From Prostheceraeus crozeri (Eukaryota > Platyhelminthes > Polycladida > Euryleptidae), in contig CAJQUW010001759.1 in assembly GCA_907163375.1 (NCBI GenBank), positions 124,001 through 188,000 of the forward strand: a stretch of 64,000 bases of DNA, in the 5' to 3' direction. Under the pieces are notes generated by a model. The model ran no database searches and was not told the origin of the DNA. It saw nothing but the letters and a program-made list of their open reading frames with translations. Position numbers and translations under genes: made by a program. Numbering within the stretch: position 1 is the first letter of the stretch; each line of letters opens with the position of its first letter. Below, one piece after another: positions 56,662 through 64,000 of this stretch.

Positions 56662-59600
56662 TTGATCGAAACAAGACTCCAGTCTATTTATTTAGCTCCA
56701 AAACAACTCAAAGATGCAATCATTTCCCCACGAACAACTCCTTCAACCCTGAAAAATGACCCGAACAATACTCTAGTCCACTTATTAAGCTCCGAACAAC
56801 TCGAAGAAGCAATCTTACTGCTCCGAATAACTCCTTCAACACTGAAAAATGATCCGAACAACGCTCTAGTCCACTTATTTGGCTCCGAACAACTCGAAGA
56901 TTTAATCATTCCCCTCCGAACAACTCCTTCAACCCTGAAAAATGACCCGAACAAAACTCTAGTCCACTCAATTGCCTCCGAACAACTCGAAGATGCAATC
57001 ATTCCCCTCCGAACAACTCCTTCAACCCTGAAAAATGACCCGAACAACACTCTAGTCCACTCAATTGCCTCCGAACAACTCGAAGATGCAATCTTACTGC
57101 TCCGAACAACTCCTTCAACACTGAAAAATGACCTGAACAACACTCTAGTCCACTCAATTGGCTCCGAACAACTCGAAGATGCAATCATTCCCCTCCGAAC
57201 AACTCCTTCAACCCTGAAAAATGACCCGAACAACACTCTAGTCCACTCAATTGCCTCCGAACAACTCGAAGATGCAATCTTACTGCTCCGAACAACTCCT
57301 TCAACACTGAAAAATGATCCAAACAATGCTCTAGTCCACTTATTTGGCTATGAAGAACTCGAAGATGCAATCATTCCCCTCCGAACAACTCCTTCAACCC
57401 TTCGGAACAACCCCTTCATTCCTGAAAAATGATCGAAACAAGACTCCAGTCTATTTATTTAGCTCCAAAACAACTCAAAGATGCAATCATTTCCCCACGA
57501 ACAACTCCTTCAACCCTGAAAAATGACCCGAACAATACTCTAGTCCACTTATTTAGCTCCGAACAACTCGAAGAAGCAATCTTACTGCTCCGAATAACTC
57601 CTTCAACACTGAAAAATGATCCGAACAACGCTCTAGTCCACTTATTTGGCTCCGAACAACTCGAAGATGCAATCATTCCCCTCCGAACAACTCCTTCAAC
57701 CCTGAAAAATGACCCGAACAAAACTCTAGTCCACTCAATTGCCTCCGAACAACTCGAAGATGCAATCATTCCCCTCCGAACAACTCCTTCAACCCTGAAA
57801 AATGACCCGAACAACACTCTAGTCCACTCAATTGCCTCCGAACAACTCGAAGATGCAATCTTACTGCTCCGAACAACTCCTTCAACACTGAAAAATGACC
57901 TGAACAACACTCTAGTCCACTCAATTGCCTCCGAACAACTCGAAGATGCAATCATTCCCCTCCGAACAACTCCTTCAACCCTGAAAAATGACCCGAACAA
58001 CACTCTAGTCCACTCAATTGCCTCCGAACAACTCGAAGATGCAATCACTCACCTCCGAACAACTCCTTCAACCCTGAAAAATGACCTGAACAACACTCTA
58101 GTCTACTTATTTAGCTCCGAACAACTCGAAGATGCAATCATTCCGCTCCGAACAACTCCTTCAACCCTGAAAAATGACCTGAACAATACTCTAGTCCACT
58201 CAATTGCCTCCGAACAACTCGAAGATGCAATCATTCCCCTCCGAACAACTCCTTCAACACTGAAAATAATCCGAACAATAGTCTAGTCCATTCAATTGGC
58301 TCCGAACAACTCGAAGATGCAATCACTCACCTCCGAACAACTCCTTCAACACTGAAAAGTGACCCGAACAACACTCTAGTCCACTTGTTTGGCTCCGAAC
58401 AATTCCTTCAACACTGAAAAATGACCCGAACAACACTAGTCTACTTATTTAGCTCCGAACAACTCTAAAATGCAATCACTCACCTCGGAACAACCCCTTC
58501 ATTCCTGAAAAATGATCGAAACAAGACTCCAGTCTATTTATTTAGCTCCAAAACAACTCAAAGATGCAATCATTTCCCCACGAACAACTCCTTCAACCCT
58601 GAAAAATGACCCGAACAATACTCTAGTCCACTTATTTAGCTCCGAACAACTCGAAGAAGCAATCTTACTGCTCCGAATAACTCCTTCAACACTGAAAAAT
58701 GATCCGAACAACGCTCTAGTCCACTTATTTGGCTCCGAACAACTCGAAGATGCAATCTTACTGCTCCGAACAACTCCTTCAACACTGAAAAATGACCTGA
58801 ACAATACTCTAGTCCACTCAATTGCCTCCGAACAACTCGAAGATGCAATCATTCCCCTCCGAACAACTCCTTCAACCCTGAAAAATGACCCGAACAACAC
58901 TCTAGTCCACTCAATTGCCTCCGAACAACTCGAAGATGCAATCATTCCCCTCCGAACAACTCCTTCAACACTGAAAAATGACCTGAACAACACTCTAGTC
59001 TACTTATTTAGCTCCGAACAACTCGAAGATGCAATCATTCCCCTCCGAACAACTCCTTCAACCCTGAAAAATGACCTGAACAATACTCTAGTCCACTTAA
59101 TTGCCTCCGAACAACTCGAAGATGCAATCATTCCCCTCCGAACAACTCCTTCAACACTGAAAAATAATCCGAACAATAGTCTAGTCCATTCAATTGGCTC
59201 CGAACAACTCGAAGATGCAATCACTCACCTCCGAACAACTCCTTCAACACTGAAAAGTGACCCGAACAACACTCTAGTCCACTTGTTTGGCTCCGAACAA
59301 CTCCTTCAACACTGAAAAATGACCCGAACAACACTAGTCTACTTATTTAGCTCCGAACAACTCTAAAATGCAATCACTCACCTCGGAACAACCCCTTCAT
59401 TCCTGAAAAATGATCGAAACAAGACTCCAGTCTATTTATTTAGCTCCAAAACAACTCAAAGATGCAATCATTTCCCCACGAACAACTCCTTCAACCCTGA
59501 AAAATGACCCGAACAATACTCTAGTCCACTTATTTAGCTCCGAACAACTCGAAGAAGCAATCTTACTGCTCCGAACAACTCCTTCAACACTGAAAAATGA

Positions 59601-61154
59601 CCTGAACAACACTCTAGTCCACTCAATTGGCTCCGAACAACTCGAAGATGCAATCATTCCCCTCCGAACAACTCCTTCAACCCTGAAAAATGATCCGAAC
59701 AATACTCTAGTCCACTCAATTGCCTCCGAACAACTCGAAGATGCAATCATTCCCCTCCGAACAACTCCTTCAACCCTGAAAAATGATCCGAACAATAGTC
59801 TAGTCCATTCAATTGCCTCCGAACAACTCGAAGATGCAATCATTCCCCTCCGAACAACTCCTTCAACCCTGAAAAATGACCCGAACAACACTCTAGTCCA
59901 CTCAATTGCCTCCGAACAACACGAAGATGCAATCACTCACCTCGGAACAACCCCTTCATTCCTGAAAAATGATCGAAACAAGACTCCAGTCTACTTATTT
60001 TGCTCCGAACAACTCGAAGATGCAATCATTCCGCTCTGAACAACTCCTTCAACACTGAAAAATGACCTGAACAATACTCTAGTCCACTCAATTGCCTCCG
60101 AACAACTCGAAGATGCAATCATTCCCCTCCGAACAACTCCTTCAACACTGAAAATAATCCGAACAATAGTCTAGTCCATTCAATTGGCTCCGAACAACTC
60201 GAAGATGCAATCACTCACCTCCGAACAACTCCTTCAACACTGAAAAGTGACCCGAACAACACTCTAGTCCACTTGTTTGGCTCCGAACAACTCCTTCAAC
60301 ACTGAAAAATGACCCGAACAACACTAGTCTACTTATTTAGCTCCGAACAACTCTAAAATGCAATCACTCACCTCGGAACAACCCCTTCATTCCTGAAAAA
60401 TGATCGAAACAAGACTCCAGTCTATTTATTTAGCTCCAAAACAACTCAAAGATGCAATCATTTCCCCACGAACAACTCCTTCAACCCTGAAAAATGACCC
60501 GAACAATACTCTAGTCCACTTATTTAGCTCCGAACAACTCGAAGAAGCAATCTTACTGCTCCGAACAACTCCTTCAACACTGAAAAATGACCTGAACAAC
60601 ACTCTAGTCCACTCAATTGGCTCCGAACAACTCGAAGATGCAATCATTCCCCTCCGAACAACTCCTTCAACCCTGAAAAATGTACCGAACAATACTCTAG
60701 TCCACTCAATTGCCTCCGAACAACTCGAAGATGCAATCATTCCCCTCCGAACAACTCCTTCAACCCTGAAAAATGACCCGAACAACACTCTAGTCCACTC
60801 AATTGCCTCCGAACAACTCGAAGATGCAATCATTCCCCTCCGAACAACTCCTTCAACCCTAAAAAATGACCCGAACAAAACTCTAGTCCACTCAATTGCC
60901 TCCGAACAACTCGAAGATGCAATCATTCCCCTCCGAACAACTCCTTCAACCCTGAAAAATGACCCGAACAACACTCTAGTCCACTCAATTGCCTCCGAAC
61001 AACTCGAAGATGCAATCTTACTGCTCCGAACAACTCCTTCAACACTGAAAAATAATCCGAACAATAGTCTAGTCCACTTATTTGGCTATGAAGAACTCGA
61101 AGATGCAATCATTCCCCTCCGAACAACTCCTTCAACCTTCGGAACACCTGAAAA
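56662..61154 (+). repeat. Satellite super-repeat, copy A (4,493 bp)
   Basis: Block starts inside are spaced 767, 1,083, 898, 990 and 755 bases. The next copy from 61,155 repeats 767, 1,083 and 899 before the window ends. The corresponding frames have equal length and near-equal sequence (285 codons at 57,429 and 61,922; 267 codons at 58,512 and 63,005), including the rare variant NKTLVH at the same place. Confidence 0.85.
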
Positions 61155-64000
61155 ATGATCGAAACAAGACTCCAGTCTATTTATTTAGCTCCAAAACAAC
61201 TCGAAGATGCAATCATTTCCCCACGAACAACTCCTTCAACCCTGAAAAATGACCCGAACAATACTCTAGTCCACTTATTTAGCTCCGAACAACTCGAAGA
61301 TGCAATCTTACTGCTCCGAACAACTCCTTCAACACTGAAAAATGATCCGAACAACGCTCTAGTCCACTTATTTGGCTCCGAACAACTCGAAGATGCAATC
61401 ATTCCCCTCCTAACAACTCCTTCAACCCTGAACAATGACCCGAACAATGCTCTAGTCCACTCAATTGCCTCCGAACAACTCGAAGATGCAATCATTCCCC
61501 TCCGAACAACTCCTTCAACCCTGAAAAATGACCCGAACAACACTCTAGTCCACTCAATTGCCTCCGAACAACTCGAAGATGCAATCTTACTGCTCCGAAC
61601 AACTCCTTCAACACTGAAAAATGACCTGAACAACACTCTAGTCCACTCAATTGCCTCCGAACAACTCGAAGATGCAATCATTCCCCTCCGAACAACTCCT
61701 TCAACCCTGAAAAATGACCCGAACAACACTCTAGTCCACTCAATTGCCTCCGAACAACTCGAAGATGCAATCTTACTGCTCCGAACAACTCCTTCAACAC
61801 TGAAAAGTGACCTGAACAACACTCTAGTCTACTTATTTAGCTCCGAACAACTCGAAGATGCAATCATTCCGCTCCGAACAACTCCTTCAACCCTTCGGAA
61901 CAACCCCTTCATTCCTGAAAAATGATCGAAACAAGACTCCAGTCTATTTATTTAGCTCCAAAACAACTCAAAGATGCAATCATTTCCCCACGAACAACTC
62001 CTTCAACCCTGAAAAATGACCCGAACAATACTCTAGTCCACTTATTAAGCTCCGAACAACTCGAAGAAGCAATCTTACTGCTCCGAATAACTCCTTCAAC
62101 ACTGAAAAATGATCCGAACAACGCTCTAGTCCACTTATTTGGCTCCGAACAACTCGAAGATGCAATCATTCCCCTCCGAACAACTCCTTCAACCCTGAAA
62201 AATGACCCGAACAAAACTCTAGTCCACTCAATTGCCTCCGAACAACTCGAAGATGCAATCATTCCCCTCCGAACAACTCCTTCAACCCTGAAAAATGACC
62301 CGAACAACACTCTAGTCCACTCAATTGCCTCCGAACAACTCGAAGATGCAATCTTACTGCTCCGAACAACTCCTTCAACACTGAAAAATGACCTGAACAA
62401 CACTCTAGTCCACTCAATTGCCTCCGAACAACTCGAAGATGCAATCATTCCCCTCCGAACAACTCCTTCAACCCTGAAAAATGACCCGAACAACACTCTA
62501 GTCCACTCAATTGCCTCCGAACAACTCGAAGATGCAATCACTCACCTCCGAACAACTCCTTCAACCCTGAAAAATGATCGAAACAAGACTCCAGTCTACT
62601 TATTTTTCTCCGAACAACTCGAAGATGCAATCATTCCGCTCCGAACAACTCCTTCAAAACTGAAAAGTGACCTGAACAATACTCTAGTCCACTCAATTGC
62701 CTCCGAACAACTCGAAGATGAAATCATTCCCCTCCGAACAACTCCTTCAACACTGAAAATAATCCGAACAATAGTCTAGTCCATTCAATTGGCTCCGAAC
62801 AACTCGAAGATGCAATCTTACTGCTCCGAACAACTCCTTCAACACTGAAAAGTGACCCGAACAACACTCTAGTCCACTTGTTTGGCTCCGAACAACTCCT
62901 TCAACACTGAAAAATGACCCGAACAACACTAGTCTACTTATTTAGCTCCGAACAACTCTAAAATGCAATCACTCACCTCGGAACAACCCCTTCATTCCTG
63001 AAAAATGATCGAAACAAGACTCCAGTCTATTTATTTAGTTCCAAAACAACTCGAAGATGCAATCATTTCCCCACGAACAACTCCTTCAACCCTGAAAAAT
63101 GACCCGAACAATACTCTAGTCCACTTATTTAGCTCCGAACAACTCGAAGAAGCAATCTTACTGCTCCGAATAACTCCTTCAACACTGAAAAATGATCCAA
63201 ACAACGCTCTAGTCCACTTATTTGGCTCCGAACAACTCGAAGATGCAATCTTACTGCTCCGAACAACTCCTTCAACACTGAAAAATGACCTGAACAACAC
63301 TCTAGTCCACTCAATTGCCTCCGAACAACTCGAAGATGCAATCATTCCCCTCCGAACAACTCCTTCAACCCTGAAAAATGACCCGAACAACACTCTAGTC
63401 CACTCAATTGCCTCCGAACAACTCGAAGATGCAATCACTTACCTCGGAACAACCCCTTCATTCCTGAAAAATGATCGAAACAAGACTCCAGTCTACTTAT
63501 TTAGCTCCGAACAACTCGAAGATGCAATCATTCCCCTCCGAACAACTCCTTCAACCCTGAAAAATGACCTGAACAATACTCTAGTCCACTTAATTGCCTC
63601 CGAACAACTCGAAGATGCAATCATTCCCCTCCGAACAACTCCTTCAACACTGAAAAATAATCCGAACAATAGTCTAGTCCATTCAATTGGCTCCGAACAA
63701 CTCGAAGATGCAATCACTCACCTCCGAACAACTCCTTCAACACTGAAAAGTGACCCGAACAACACTCTAGTCCACTTGTTTGGCTCCGAACAACTCCTTC
63801 AACACTGAAAAATGACCCGAACAACACTAGTCTACTTATTTAGCTCCGAACAACTCTAAAATGCAATCACTCACCTCGGAACAACCCCTTCATTCCTGAA
63901 AAATGATCGAAACAAGACTCCAGTCTATTTATTTAGCTCCAAAACAACTCAAAGATGCAATCATTTCCCCACGAACAACTCCTTCAACCCTGAAAAATGA
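61155..64000 (+). repeat. Satellite super-repeat, copy B (partial)
   Basis: Starts 4,493 bases after copy A and follows it block for block until the window ends. Differences include embedded partial block starts (near 62,570-62,605 and 63,436-63,506), which look like exchange junctions. Confidence 0.8.

Larger units (their letters stand above)
48198..64000 (+). repeat. 93-bp satellite array, about 170 units, running off the window
   Basis: The consensus monomer begins CTCCGAACAACTCGAAGATG and is 93 bases long. It divides into three 31-base parts, each starting with a version of CTCCGAACAACTC: A (then GAAGATGCAATCATTCCC), B (then CTTCAACCCTGAAAAATG) and C (ACCCGAACAACAC then TCTAGTCCACTCAATTGC). 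Units at the left edge (48,200-48,480) are the most diverged and include units lacking a part; inner units differ by few bases, the pattern expected from unequal exchange. Variation is concentrated at fixed sites (ATTCCC/TTACTG/ACTCAC; GCC/GGC/AGC; CTCAATT/CTTATTT). No end is reached at 64,000. Confidence 0.95.

Overview
The window is nuclear DNA from an animal, most likely an invertebrate. The evidence is the element mix: BEL/Pao LTR retrotransposons (an animal-specific group), Penelope-like fragments with a GIY-YIG motif, Tc1, mariner, Tigger and hAT-type DNA transposons, a CR1/jockey-style LINE and a large satellite. The sequence is AT-rich. I found no convincing intact host gene, no tRNA or rRNA, no CRISPR and no bacterial operon. 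Everything that could be identified is mobile or tandemly repeated DNA.

Layout. 1-5.3 kb: the right end of one copy of a large unnamed transposon (called X here; ends CAGGGCTGCCACTCTT), a hAT-like transposase remnant and Penelope-like fragments. 5.3-31.2 kb: a transposon nest. A broken BEL/Pao element (BEL-A, LTRs at 5,276-5,918 and 30,837-31,200) is split by a 20.9-kb insertion of X (8,635-29,544). X contains a 14.3-kb unit with long inverted ends (called Y, 8,906-23,223), which contains a young BEL element (BEL-B, 11,009-16,824) and a Tigger element (18,576-22,403). The Tigger is itself split by a Tc1 element (20,117-21,454). X also holds a rosa-like mariner (25,485-27,299) and an older mariner remnant cut by a GC-rich cassette. 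Short target duplications, and in several cases an empty copy of the same site elsewhere in the window, support this order. 31.2-48.2 kb: AT-rich sequence with short non-autonomous elements, several with clean 8- or 12-bp target duplications, scrambled LINE pieces and a hammerhead-like motif. 48.2 kb to the window end: about 15.8 kb of a 93-bp satellite.

The satellite is hierarchical. The 93-bp monomer is three diverged copies of a 31-bp unit. Monomers form blocks of about 0.6-2.6 kb that start with a shared ATG-bearing segment. The blocks recur in a super-repeat of about 4,493 bp. Because 93 is divisible by three, long open frames appear on both strands; whether any is translated cannot be decided from sequence alone.

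The most unusual objects are (1) element X, which appears to have moved as a roughly 20-kb unit with an asymmetric array of about 20-bp GGGCCC-centred subterminal repeats and already-old passengers, and (2) the 31 -> 93 -> block -> 4.49-kb satellite hierarchy. Names X, Y, BEL-A and BEL-B are labels for this window only.
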